Shown: piece after piece, positions 35,494 to 45,200 of the stretch
Layout: each line of letters begins with the position of its first letter
How positions within the stretch are numbered: the stretch's first letter is position 1
NCBI RefSeq assembly: GCF_003202155.1
Contig: NZ_QFLI01000013.1
Coordinates: 81,366-145,365 of the forward strand
Length of the DNA: 64,000 nucleotides
DNA from: Marinifilum breve
GTDB taxonomy: Bacteria; Bacteroidota; Bacteroidia; Bacteroidales; Marinifilaceae
Direction of reading: 5' to 3'
Notes under the pieces: model-generated
Database searches by the model: none
What the model was told of the DNA's origin: nothing
Seen by the model: only the letters and a program-made list of their open reading frames with translations
Position numbers and translations under genes: made by a program

Positions 35494-36768
35494 TTAGTAC
35501 AACCAATATTTTTTTGATTTTTCTTTAAAATCTTCAGCAGGGATATTCCAAAGGTATTCGATGTCTTTAACCAAGAAATTCTTCGAGAACTCATCTCTTA
35601 TTTTCTTGTCTCCACAAACTTTATCGAACATGTTTAAGCGAGCATCATCACACATTTCAAATACGTTTTTGTCTGGATTTAATTTATGTAGTTCTTGTAG
35701 TACGTAGAACTGAACTAAAGAAAGATTAGCCTTCTTAACATCAGTGAAATGAAGTTGTACACCATGTATCATTGTGCCTTTGCTTACTGAATAATAAGGT
35801 TTGTAATGAACCGGACGGAAAATTACTCCAGGTAGAGATAGTTCATTTAAATTAGAAGCTAATTTGTCAGCATTGATCCATTCAGCAGCGAACAGTTCAA
35901 AAGGTTGAGTGTACCCAACGCCTATGGATACTGTATAAAGTTCACCCAATATTCCTGAAATGGCATAGTAAATGGCAGTATTCGAGTTAGGGATATGAGG
36001 TGATGTTGGAACCCATGGTAATCCAGTTTCTGAAAAAATCATGTCTCGTTTCCAGCCATCCATTTTTACAACAGTTAACTTACATTTTTTACCATCTTTT
36101 AATAGCCTTTCTTCATTTAAATAATTTGCAAGTTCTCCACAGGTTAATCCATATACATATGGAACAGGAAACTGACTTACAAAAGAGATGTAATCAGGTT
36201 CGACCAATCCACCTTCAACTTTTAAACCACCGATTGGGTTAGGACGATCTAAAACAATTAATTCAATATCATTTTCCTGACAAGCTTCCATTGCCAATCC
36301 CATTGTGCTTATATAAGTGTACGATCTTACTCCAATGTCTTGGATATCGTAAACCAAGGCGTCTAATCCTTTTAGCATTTCAGAATTTGGCTTTTTGTTT
36401 TTGCCATAAAGAGAATAAACGGTAAGACCGGTTTTTTCATCGGTGTAAGTTCCAACTTTAGCACCGGCAGCATGATCTCCTCTAATTCCATGCTCAGGAC
36501 TGTATAAAGCTTTCACTTCAACATTTGTTGCTTCATGAAGCAAATCTATTGTTGAAACAATGTTTTTATTCACTCCTGTCGGATTTGTGATAATACCAAT
36601 CTTTTTTCCAGACAAAATTTCAAAATTGGATTTTTGTAGTACATCTATTCCGGTTTCTACAGTTTGAGCATTGGATTGTAACTGGAAAAGCCCTAAAGTA
36701 AGTATGAATAATACAATTCTACTTGATAGTGTTGTTGGTATTCGCATCGTTTTGTTGTTCAGTTTCAT
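35494..36768 (-). CDS. namZ: DUF1343 protein, NamZ-type exo-beta-N-acetylmuramidase
   Basis: The 424-residue protein has an N-terminal signal peptide ending QSNAQ (an alternative ATG seven codons in gives the same signal). It belongs to DUF1343, whose Bacillus member NamZ releases MurNAc from the non-reducing ends of glycan strands (GH171). Family signatures include IITNPTGVN, ALYSPEHGIRGDHAAGA, DALVYDIQDIGVRSYTYI and VLDRPNPIGG. Periplasmic location is expected. It is transcribed divergently from the transglutaminase-like gene, with a shared putative operator in between. Confidence 0.92.
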   Translation of the reverse strand: MKLNNKTMRIPTTLSSRIVLFILTLGLFQLQSNAQTVETGIDVLQKSNFEILSGKKIGIITNPTGVNKNIVSTIDLLHEATNVEVKALYSPEHGIRGDHAAGAKVGTYTDEKTGLTVYSLYGKNKKPNSEMLKGLDALVYDIQDIGVRSYTYISTMGLAMEACQENDIELIVLDRPNPIGGLKVEGGLVEPDYISFVSQFPVPYVYGLTCGELANYLNEERLLKDGKKCKLTVVKMDGWKRDMIFSETGLPWVPTSPHIPNSNTAIYYAISGILGELYTVSIGVGYTQPFELFAAEWINADKLASNLNELSLPGVIFRPVHYKPYYSVSKGTMIHGVQLHFTDVKKANLSLVQFYVLQELHKLNPDKNVFEMCDDARLNMFDKVCGDKKIRDEFSKNFLVKDIEYLWNIPAEDFKEKSKKYWLY

Positions 36769-36823
36769 AGTATCAATAACGGTTTTAACAATTTAGAATG
36801 TTGTTTTTTACATTTTTTCATTG

Positions 36824-36831
36824 CAAAACTA
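36824..36831 (-). promoter_or_regulatory. Promoter -7 box for namZ
   Basis: The minus strand reads TAGTTTTG (TAnnTTTG), 55 bp before the start. Putative operator site C lies where its -33 region would be. Confidence 0.5.
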
Positions 36832-36841
36832 ATAAAATTTC

Positions 36842-36862
36842 TATTTTTGTAACATGTATGAC
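36842..36862 (+). promoter_or_regulatory. -7 box of the transglutaminase-like gene plus putative operator (site C)
   Basis: TATTTTTG (36842-36849) is directly followed by TAACATGTATGAC, which reads GTCATACATGTTA on the other strand. It covers the expected transcription start of the plus-strand gene and the -33 zone of the divergent namZ promoter. Confidence 0.55.
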
Positions 36863-36881
36863 ATCTTAATGGAGTGCTAGA

Positions 36882-38315
36882 ATGACAAAAACCATAACCC
36901 ACTATTTAATTATTGTCATTACGTTCCTTTGTTTCTCTTGTGAATCAAAGGATCAGCAAAATGGCAAGTTAAGTCTTTTAATTGAAAGAGGTGACTATAG
37001 TGTTGCTTCTAACATGATCAATGATAAGTTAGAAGACAAATTCCTCACCGAAGCACAGAGAATAGAATTTTTGCATCAGTTGGATATGATGCGCAGAATA
37101 GAAAGAGAGTTCTCTTTATCGGAAGCCGATGTAATTGATCATTTGAGTGAATATTTTGGAGATTCAACTACTTTTTATATGCCAAAATGGGAAGAAGATA
37201 AATCTTTAGAATTTAGATTGATTAATGGTCAGAAGAAGTATTTTAAGAATGGTGTTTCGAATCTTTTTAGAGTAAATGAGTTTGCCAAATCCAGAAAAGA
37301 AAAGCTTAAAGGGGAGTATGTTGATCCTTTGATTGCTTATTGTCTGGATCATACCACTGAACTGGTTAAGAAAACAAACGGAGAGGGAGAATTAATAAAT
37401 CCGGTTAATAACGTATTCGACTACACAATAAAGTTAAAAGCTGATGCTGTGCCTGCAGGCGAAACAGTTCGTTGTTGGATGCCATATCCTAAAGAAAATC
37501 ATGCAAGACAGCAAAATGTAGAATTCATTTCGATTAATTCGGAGTATTACATTATTGCTCCAGATTCTTTGCCACAAAGAAGTATTTACTGTGAAAAAAT
37601 TGCAGAAGCTGGTAAGGAAACAATATTCAATGTAAAGTTTAAAACCACATCTTTTGCACAGATATTCTTTCCTGAACAAATGAAAATGAAAGAATACGAT
37701 AAAACTTCTCTAATCTATATTGAGAATACAAAGGAACGAGCTCCTCAAATTGTATTTACTGATAGAATAAAGAAGTTGGCTGACGAGATTTGTGGTGATG
37801 AAACTGATCCTTTAAAGCAAGTTGATTTGTTGTACAATTGGATTGATATCAATATTCCTTGGGCGAGTGCATTGGAATATGGAATTATGCCTCATATTCC
37901 TGGATATGTATTGGATAATATGCATGCAGATTGCGGTATGCAAACCTTACTATTTATGAGCATGGCTCGATACAGAGGAATTCCTACCAAATGGCAATCG
38001 GGTTATATGTTGCATCCTGGATTAGTTAATCTTCACGATTGGTGCGAGGTGTATTATGAAGGCATTGGATGGGTACCACTTGATCAATCATTCGAAATGC
38101 AGAAAAGTGATGATCAATACGTGCGTCATTTTTATAAAACGGGTATTGATGCACATCGTTTAATTGTTAACGACGATTTCTCTAGAGAATTTTACCCAAA
38201 GAAAAATTGGCCAAGAAGTGAACCTGTCGACTTTCAGAGAGGAGAATTGGAATGGAATGGTGGAAATCTGTATTTCAGCGATTGGTCTTATAAAATGAAA
38301 GTTAGCTACGAATAG
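36882..38315 (+). CDS. Transglutaminase-like lipoprotein
   Basis: The 477-residue lipoprotein has a signal ending CFSCESKDQQ. The C-terminal half is a transglutaminase core with an intact Cys-His-Asp triad: cysteine in MHADCGMQTLLFMSMAR, histidine in LVNLHDWCEVYYEG, aspartate in WVPLDQSF. The N-terminal 170 residues are not recognised. Transglutaminase-fold proteases in Bacteroidota may cut or rearrange peptide bonds in wall peptides, and the neighbours favour that. The next gene begins 1 bp after its stop, so the two are an operon. Confidence 0.85.
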   Translation: MTKTITHYLIIVITFLCFSCESKDQQNGKLSLLIERGDYSVASNMINDKLEDKFLTEAQRIEFLHQLDMMRRIEREFSLSEADVIDHLSEYFGDSTTFYMPKWEEDKSLEFRLINGQKKYFKNGVSNLFRVNEFAKSRKEKLKGEYVDPLIAYCLDHTTELVKKTNGEGELINPVNNVFDYTIKLKADAVPAGETVRCWMPYPKENHARQQNVEFISINSEYYIIAPDSLPQRSIYCEKIAEAGKETIFNVKFKTTSFAQIFFPEQMKMKEYDKTSLIYIENTKERAPQIVFTDRIKKLADEICGDETDPLKQVDLLYNWIDINIPWASALEYGIMPHIPGYVLDNMHADCGMQTLLFMSMARYRGIPTKWQSGYMLHPGLVNLHDWCEVYYEGIGWVPLDQSFEMQKSDDQYVRHFYKTGIDAHRLIVNDDFSREFYPKKNWPRSEPVDFQRGELEWNGGNLYFSDWSYKMKVSYE

Positions 38316-38316
38316 G

Positions 38317-39777
38317 ATGAAGAAAATTATAGCTATAGCACTTCTTATCTCTATGAGTTGTGGAGTATTTGCTAAGAAGAAATCTCTCAAAAGAGAAATG
38401 CGTGCGGTTTGGATTGCCACGGTTGATAATATCGACTGGCCATCGAAACCAGGTTTAAGTGTAGAGGAGCAAAAAGCGGAGCTAATTGCTCATTTAGATC
38501 AACACAAGAAGAATGGGATGAACACAGTAATTTTCCAGGTTCGTCCGGCTACGGATGCATTCTATAAATCAGATTACGAACCTTGGTCGCAATGGCTAAC
38601 GGGTGAACAAGGTAAAGCTCCGGAACCATTTTATGATCCATTACAATTTGCTGTTGAAGAGTGTCACAAAAGAGCTATGGAACTGCATGCATGGATGAAT
38701 CCATATAGAGCTGTATTTCTATATAAGGATGCCAAAACAGATCCAAATCACATTACCAATACCCAACCAGAATTGTTTCTGATTTATGGCAAGCACAAAT
38801 ATTTTAATCCGGGATTACCAGAAACAAGAGATTACGTGTCGAAAATTGTTGGCGATGTAGTTCGCAGGTATGATATTGATGCGATTCATTTTGACGATTA
38901 TTTCTACCCATACAAAATAAAAGATGAGGCTTTCCCAGATTCAGAAAGTTTTGAGAAGCATGGTGGGAAATTTTATCCAAATCAAATTGATGATTGGAGA
39001 AGAGAAAATGTAAATCTTGTAATCAAGCAAATAAACGATACCATTAAATCAATAAAGCCTTGGATGCCTTTTGGTATCTCTCCCTTTGGAGTTTGGAGAA
39101 ACAAAAGTGTTGACAAATCTGGATCTAGAACTCAAGCTGGTCAAACCAATTACGATGATTTGTATGCTGATATATTGTTGTGGTTGAAGAATGATTGGAT
39201 TGATTATGTAGCGCCACAAATTTATTGGCATATAGGTAAAAAGGTTGCCAATTATAAGGTGATTGCAAAATGGTGGAACAAGAATTCATATGGGAAACCA
39301 TGCTATATAGGTCAAGGAGCATATAGATTAAATCCTGAATCAAGTATCAAATCATGGCATAGTGCTGATGAGATTGTTCGACAAATAAAATTGAACCGAA
39401 AACTTAAAAATGTTGATGGAAGTATGTTTTTCTCTGCAAAAAACTTTGTAGAAAACAAATTGGGGATAAATGAGGCATTAACAAATGATGTGTATGATTC
39501 TCCTGCATTAAATCTGCAAAATACTTTATACCATGGTGAAATTCCACAAAGTCCTAAGTTAAGATTAGAAGGAAAAATGTTGAAGTGGACAAAATCTGAA
39601 AATGCACAATACTATGTGGTTTATCAGAAATTAGGAAAATCAGAAAAAGTATTTTGTATTACAAGTTTAACTGAGTTGAAGTTACAAAGAGGTCAAACTA
39701 TCGATGAATACTGTGTTTGTGCTGTAAATAGAGGGCATTATAAAAGTGGAAAAAGCAACGTAATAGTAAATAAGTAA
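38317..39777 (+). CDS. GHL10/DUF187 glycoside hydrolase, DigH/YngK-like
   Basis: The 486-residue protein has a signal peptide (IIAIALLISMSCGVFAKK; a lipobox at MSC is possible). The DUF187 (GHL10) domain opens REMRAVWIATVDNIDWPS, continues NTVIFQVRPATDAFY and ELHAWMNPYR, and includes DAIHFDDYFYPYK with probable catalytic acids. A FnIII-like C-terminal segment covers about 395-480. E. coli DigH of this family cuts peptide-free glycan strands. The gene is directly downstream of the transglutaminase-like gene, consistent with glycan digestion in the envelope. Confidence 0.9.
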   Translation: MKKIIAIALLISMSCGVFAKKKSLKREMRAVWIATVDNIDWPSKPGLSVEEQKAELIAHLDQHKKNGMNTVIFQVRPATDAFYKSDYEPWSQWLTGEQGKAPEPFYDPLQFAVEECHKRAMELHAWMNPYRAVFLYKDAKTDPNHITNTQPELFLIYGKHKYFNPGLPETRDYVSKIVGDVVRRYDIDAIHFDDYFYPYKIKDEAFPDSESFEKHGGKFYPNQIDDWRRENVNLVIKQINDTIKSIKPWMPFGISPFGVWRNKSVDKSGSRTQAGQTNYDDLYADILLWLKNDWIDYVAPQIYWHIGKKVANYKVIAKWWNKNSYGKPCYIGQGAYRLNPESSIKSWHSADEIVRQIKLNRKLKNVDGSMFFSAKNFVENKLGINEALTNDVYDSPALNLQNTLYHGEIPQSPKLRLEGKMLKWTKSENAQYYVVYQKLGKSEKVFCITSLTELKLQRGQTIDEYCVCAVNRGHYKSGKSNVIVNK

Positions 39778-39877
39778 CGGGTGATATTCATCGATTTTTA
39801 TTAAAGATGTTCACTTGTATTACAAATATGTGTTTTTAAACATGTGCGTGTTATCCAATAAATTAACTGATCATTTT

Positions 39878-39910
39878 TAAATTTGGAATCATGTAACATG
39901 TAATACCAAT
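39878..39910 (+). promoter_or_regulatory. -7 box of the NlpC/P60 gene plus putative operator (site B)
   Basis: TAAATTTG (39878-39885) is followed by a palindromic stretch ending TAACATGTAATACCAAT (39894-39910), identical over 17 bases to the nagB site. The site would cover the transcription start, which suits repression. Confidence 0.6.
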
Positions 39911-39926
39911 TGATTAAGATTAAAAA

Positions 39927-41102
39927 ATGAGATATACTTATTATATACTGATGATTTTGATGATGTTTGCTTGCGGTGGCAATGATAGTGCTATTCAAAA
40001 AGCAAATATGTTATCACAGGAAATTGGTAAACGTTTTGCGCCAGATGGTAGAGAAGCAATTTATACTACAAGTTTTTCTATGAGTAGCAATGGTAGTCTG
40101 GTGGTTAGTGGAGAAACATCTTTGCCGAAAGCTAAGTTAGCGTTGTTTTCATCTTTGGAAGAATTAAATGTTCATTTGGTCGATAGCTTGGTTATGCTTC
40201 CAGAGGATAAAATGGGAAATAAGATTTGGGGATTGATAAATTTAAGTGTTGTTAATCTTAGATCTCATCCAAAGCATTCGGCAGAGCTTGTTTCGCAAGC
40301 TATTATGGGAACTCCGGTAAAGGTCTTAAATAAAAAGAATTCCTGGTATCAGATTCAAACTCCTGATAAATATATAGCTTGGGTTGATGAAGCTGCTTTG
40401 AATTTAAGAACCAAGGAGGAAATGATGGATTGGAGAAATGCCAAAAGGGTGGTTTTTATTCCTCATTTTCAAGTGGCTAAAGATGAAAAAGGACAGGAAA
40501 CAATAACAGATATTGTAGCAGGATCAATTTTGGAAGTTCAGAAAGAAAATTCAAAGTATTTGCTGTTAAATCTACCGGATAAAAGAGAAATCAGATTAAA
40601 TAAGTCAGATTGTATGGATTTTGATTTATGGAAATCTAAAGAAATCAAAGAGCCTGCAATTCTTACTCAATTGGCCAAAGAATTTATGGGTAGACCCTAT
40701 TTGTGGGGAGGAACATCTTCGAAAGGTGTTGATTGCAGTGGGTTCGTAAAATCCGTGTATTTTATGAATGGAATAGTATTGGCTCGTGATGCTTCATTAC
40801 AGTTTCTTCATGGAGACACCATATCTCCTGAACAAGGGTTTAGAGATTTATCAGAAGGAGATTTGGTGTTTTTTGGTAGAAAAGCAACTGAAAACAAAAA
40901 GCAGAGAGTTACTCATGTAGGGATGTATATTAAGGATGGAGAGTTTATTCATTCCTCGGGTAGAGTAAAAATAAACAGTTTTGATCCTGAAGCGGAGAAC
41001 TATAGTAACTATAGAACGGTTACATGGTTGGGAGGCCGAAGAGTTCTAAATAGATTAGGAGAAGAAGGAATAGTAAGGGTTTCAGAACATCCTTGGTATT
41101 AA
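39927..41102 (+). CDS. SH3-NlpC/P60 peptidase lipoprotein (YkfC-like)
   Basis: The 391-residue lipoprotein has a signal ending MMFACGGND. One or two SH3b-like segments (about 90-230: WGLINLSVVNLRSHP, then WYQIQTPDKYIAWV) precede a C-terminal NlpC/P60 domain. Its cysteine is in KGVDCSGFVKSVYF and its histidine in RVTHVGMYIKDGEFIHSSG. This layout matches gamma-D-glutamyl-diamino acid endopeptidases such as YkfC, which release L-Ala-gamma-D-Glu. The following gene encodes the epimerase for that dipeptide, the same pairing as ykfB-ykfC in Bacillus. Confidence 0.92.
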   Translation: MRYTYYILMILMMFACGGNDSAIQKANMLSQEIGKRFAPDGREAIYTTSFSMSSNGSLVVSGETSLPKAKLALFSSLEELNVHLVDSLVMLPEDKMGNKIWGLINLSVVNLRSHPKHSAELVSQAIMGTPVKVLNKKNSWYQIQTPDKYIAWVDEAALNLRTKEEMMDWRNAKRVVFIPHFQVAKDEKGQETITDIVAGSILEVQKENSKYLLLNLPDKREIRLNKSDCMDFDLWKSKEIKEPAILTQLAKEFMGRPYLWGGTSSKGVDCSGFVKSVYFMNGIVLARDASLQFLHGDTISPEQGFRDLSEGDLVFFGRKATENKKQRVTHVGMYIKDGEFIHSSGRVKINSFDPEAENYSNYRTVTWLGGRRVLNRLGEEGIVRVSEHPWY

Positions 41103-41116
41103 GATTTAATATAGAA

Positions 41117-42253
41117 ATGAAGTTAGATAGAAGGAAATTTATAGGAAGTGGTGGATTACTTGCAGGAGGTGCGTGTTTGCTTCCTTTGTTTAGTGCTTGT
41201 AATGGTGGAAAAGAAGCTGCAGAGTCCAATTATACGGGTTCTGGTTTAAAATTAAGCTTCGAGCCATATGATTTGCAGTTAAAACATGTATTTACCATTG
41301 CATCATTTTCAAGAACTACTACACCAGTAATGTTGGTGAAGATTGAGTGGGGTGGATTTGTTGGATATGGCGAAGCTTCCATGCCTCCGTATTTGGGCGA
41401 ATCTCATAAAACCGCTACAAAGTTCTTAAGTAGTTTAAAGCTTGATCAATTTACCGATCCATTTCGTTTAAATGAGATTTTATCCTACGTTGACGGTGTT
41501 GCTGAAGGAAATTGTGCAGCAAAAGCGTCTGTAGATATTGCATTACATGATTTGATTGGAAAGATTGTAAATAAGCCTTGGTTTCAAATCTGGGGGTACA
41601 ATCAGGAAGATACACCAGTAACTACATTTACTATCGGGATTGATAAACCAGAAGTTGTAACTGAGAAGGTCAAAGAAGCAGCTCCATATAAAATGCTTAA
41701 GGTAAAAATAGGTCGTGGAAGCGATGAAGAAATGATCAATACCATCAGAAAAGTTACCGATGTACCTTTGTGTGTTGATGTAAATCAAGGATGGAAAGAC
41801 AAGCATGAAGCTTTGGATAAGATTCATTGGTTGAAAGAACAAGGGGTTGTTTTTGTTGAACAACCAATGGATAAGTATGATTTGGATACTATGGCTTGGC
41901 TAACGCAACATAGTCCGCTTCCAACAATTGCCGATGAAGGGGTTCAACGTTTGGTTGATGTCCCAAAATTAAAAGGAGCTTATTCGGGAATTAATATAAA
42001 GTTGATGAAATGTACTGGCTTACGTGAAGCGCATAAGATGCTGGATGTTGCCAGAGCTTTGGATATGAAAGTGATGATTGGTTGTATGACAGAAACTTCA
42101 TGTGGAGTGAGTGCTGCAGCTCAACTTTCACCTATGGTAGACTGGGCTGATTTAGATGGGAATCTTTTGATTTCTAATGATCCATATAAAGGGGTAACAG
42201 TACAGAATGGTAAGGTGATACTTCCTACTCGATCTGGGATAGGAATAATATAA
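41117..42253 (+). CDS. L-Ala-D/L-Glu (dipeptide) epimerase with Tat-type lipoprotein signal
   Basis: I use the ATG at 41117 because it gives a complete twin-arginine leader, MKLDRRKFIGSGGLL, ending in a lipobox-like LFSACNGG. The 378-residue enolase-superfamily enzyme has the K-x-K motif in MLKVKIGRG, metal ligands in VDVNQG, FVEQPMD and IADEG, and the second base lysine in INIKLMKCTG. It interconverts L-Ala-D-Glu and L-Ala-L-Glu. Most described homologues are cytosolic, so the export signal is unusual. It lies 14 bp after the NlpC/P60 gene that would make its substrate. Confidence 0.9.
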   Translation: MKLDRRKFIGSGGLLAGGACLLPLFSACNGGKEAAESNYTGSGLKLSFEPYDLQLKHVFTIASFSRTTTPVMLVKIEWGGFVGYGEASMPPYLGESHKTATKFLSSLKLDQFTDPFRLNEILSYVDGVAEGNCAAKASVDIALHDLIGKIVNKPWFQIWGYNQEDTPVTTFTIGIDKPEVVTEKVKEAAPYKMLKVKIGRGSDEEMINTIRKVTDVPLCVDVNQGWKDKHEALDKIHWLKEQGVVFVEQPMDKYDLDTMAWLTQHSPLPTIADEGVQRLVDVPKLKGAYSGINIKLMKCTGLREAHKMLDVARALDMKVMIGCMTETSCGVSAAAQLSPMVDWADLDGNLLISNDPYKGVTVQNGKVILPTRSGIGII

Positions 42254-42266
42254 TTGTAACTAAAGA

Positions 42267-42274
42267 TAATTTTG
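42267..42274 (+). promoter_or_regulatory. Promoter -7 box for susC
   Basis: TAATTTTG matches TAnnTTTG 25 bp before the SusC start. No well-spaced -33 TTTG and no TACATGTTA motif were seen here. Confidence 0.4.
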
Positions 42275-42299
42275 CTAATCTAAATTTAATTTTAACACT

Positions 42300-45200
42300 A
42301 TGAGAAAAATTGCATGCTTAGCGTTAATTATGCTACTTGGCTGGCAGGTGTCCTGGGCACAGGATGTGTTGGTTAAAGGTGTAGTTACCGGTGCAGAAGA
42401 CGGGCTTACAATCCCGGGTGTTTCGGTTGTAGAAAAAGGTACAACCAATGGAACAACAACTGATTTTGATGGAAAGTATGAATTGACAGTTAATAACGAT
42501 GCTGTTTTGGTATTTTCGTATATCGGAATGAAAACGTTTGAGATAACAGTAGGGACTCAAACAGAAGTAAATGTAGCATTAGAGGCCGACAACGTAGCAA
42601 TGGATGAAGTCGTAGTTGTTGGTTATGGCGTTCAGAAAAAAAGTGACGTAACCGGTTCGGTTGCTACTGTTAGTTATGAAGATTTGGAAGCAATGCCTGT
42701 TAATTCTGCTGTTGATGGATTAAAAGGTCGCATTGCAGGTGTTCAGGTAGTTTCTAACAGTGGTGCTCCAGGAGGATCTATTTCAATTCGAGTGCGTGGA
42801 GTCGGCAGTGTGAATGGATCTGATCCATTGTATGTTGTTGATGGTGTTCCAACAACTGATATTACTTTTTTAAATCCTAATGATATTGCCTCATTTGATA
42901 TTTTGAAAGATGCATCAGCATCAGCTATCTATGGTTCTAGAGGTGCTCATGGAGTTGTATTGGTTACTACTAAAAGCGGTAAAAAAAATACTCCAACGAA
43001 AGTTAGTGTAGATGCTTACTATGGTGCAAAGAGTGTAATTAATAATTGGGAAACAACAAATGCTAGTGAGTGGTTGTCTGTTCAGGATGAATTAAATAAG
43101 ACACGAACTGCTCCTTTAAATCTTGATCAGGTTGATAAAGACGTTGATACTGATTGGTTTGATGAATTAACTCAAACAGCAACTGTACAGGACTATAATA
43201 TCAATATTAATGGAGGAACAGAGAAGTTAACCTATTCTATGTCTGGAGGATATTACAATGAAGAAGGAACAGTTATTGGCTCTGAATTTGAAAGGTTAAC
43301 TGCAAGAATTAAGTCTGATTATCAAGTAAAGGATTATTTAAAAATTGGTACTAATGTAAATATCCAAAGTAATGAGAAAAAATCTGTAGTCGAAGGAAGC
43401 TATCATACAGGCACAATTAATACAGCGATTAAATTAGAGCCAGTAACTCCAGTTTGGTTTAACGAAGAAGCTGGAAATTATGGATATTCATATTTCACAG
43501 ATTATCCAAATCCTGTAGCCCAAATTAATTATGATAATGCAAAACGTGAAAGCTTCAGATTATTTGCAAATGTATATGCAGAATTAGAGCCAATTAAAGA
43601 CCTGAAATTTAAGACAAGTTATGGTTTGAACAGAACTGTTACGGATACTTATGATTTTGATCCTGTATTTACGGTTAATGCTAATCAGAGAAATTTGATT
43701 AACAAAGTTTCAAGAGGATACTATAAAACTGTTAAGCAAACTTGGGAAAACACCTTAACTTATCATAGATCCATTGATAGACATGACTTTACAGTTTTAG
43801 CAGGTTTTACAAAAGAAAAAACAAGATATGAAGATTTGTTTGGAAGTGCTACAAATATTCCAAATGAAGATGAGGCTATGAGATTTGTTGGTTCAGGTGC
43901 TGATGGATATTATACATCAGGAGGAGCTTCTGAATTAACAATGATGTCTTACTTAGGTCGTATCAACTATGCTTATGATAATAAGTACCTATTTACTGCT
44001 AACTTTAGAGCAGATGGATCTTCTAGGTTTGCAGATGGTAATAGATGGGGATATTTTCCTTCTGTTGCATTAGGATGGAAAATCTCTGAAGAGGAGTTTT
44101 TACAAGATGTTGATTGGCTTTCGATCTTAAAACTTCGCGGAGGTTGGGGTCAAATAGGTAATGAAAATGTTGGCAGCTATTACTTATACCAAACAACAAT
44201 GAGTGGTAATTCTCAGTATCGTTATATTTTTGGCGAAAATGAGGATGTATATCAGGGATATGTTGTGAATGCAATGAAAGATAAGAATATTCAGTGGGAA
44301 ACTGTTGAGTCTATTAACTTTGGTGTAGATGCAGCTTTATTTGATGCAAGAATGGAAGTTTCTTTTGATTGGTTTGATAAAAACACTAAAGATATGTTAT
44401 TAAGTATCCCAATTCCATACTACTATGGATATGAAAGTGGTCCAGTAGTAAATGTTGGTGAGGCTAATAATAAAGGTGTAGAATTCTCTTTGAATTGGAG
44501 AGATCAAATTGGTTCCGATTTTTCATATAATCTTGGATTCAATATCTCTACTTATAAAAATGAGATGAAGAGTCTTGGATCAGGAGAACCTATTAGTGGA
44601 GGTTCTTATTATGGAGGATCTGCTACCAGAACGGAAGTTGGAGAATCAATAGGCTATTTTTATGGATATAAAACTGATGGAGTATTCCAAAATCAAGCAG
44701 AAATTGATGCTCATGCTGATCAGTTAGGTGACAATTCAGATTTACAACCTGGTGACATGAGATTTGTGGACGTTAATGGAGATGGTGTTGTAAATGGAGA
44801 TGATAGAACCAAAATTGGTAGTCCAGATCCAGACTATACCTATGGGTTTAATATCGGAGCAGAGTATAAGAATTGGGAATTTAGTGCATTTTTCCAAGGA
44901 TCAAAAGGAAATGAGATCTTTAATGCAATGAAAACTCACTTATACAAGTTTGATGAGACGAATAAGCACAAGGATATGTTGAATTCTTGGACACCTTCTA
45001 ATACCAACACTAACATGCCAAGATTAAATGGTAACGACAAGAACAATACAAATAGAACCTCAGATAGATTCGTTGAGGATGGTTCTTATATGAGACTAAA
45101 AAACTTAATGGTAGCTTATAATTTACCAAAACGTTGGTTAGATAAGGTAAAGTTAACTTCGGCTAAGTTGTATTTCTCTGGTCAAAACTTATGGACTGTA

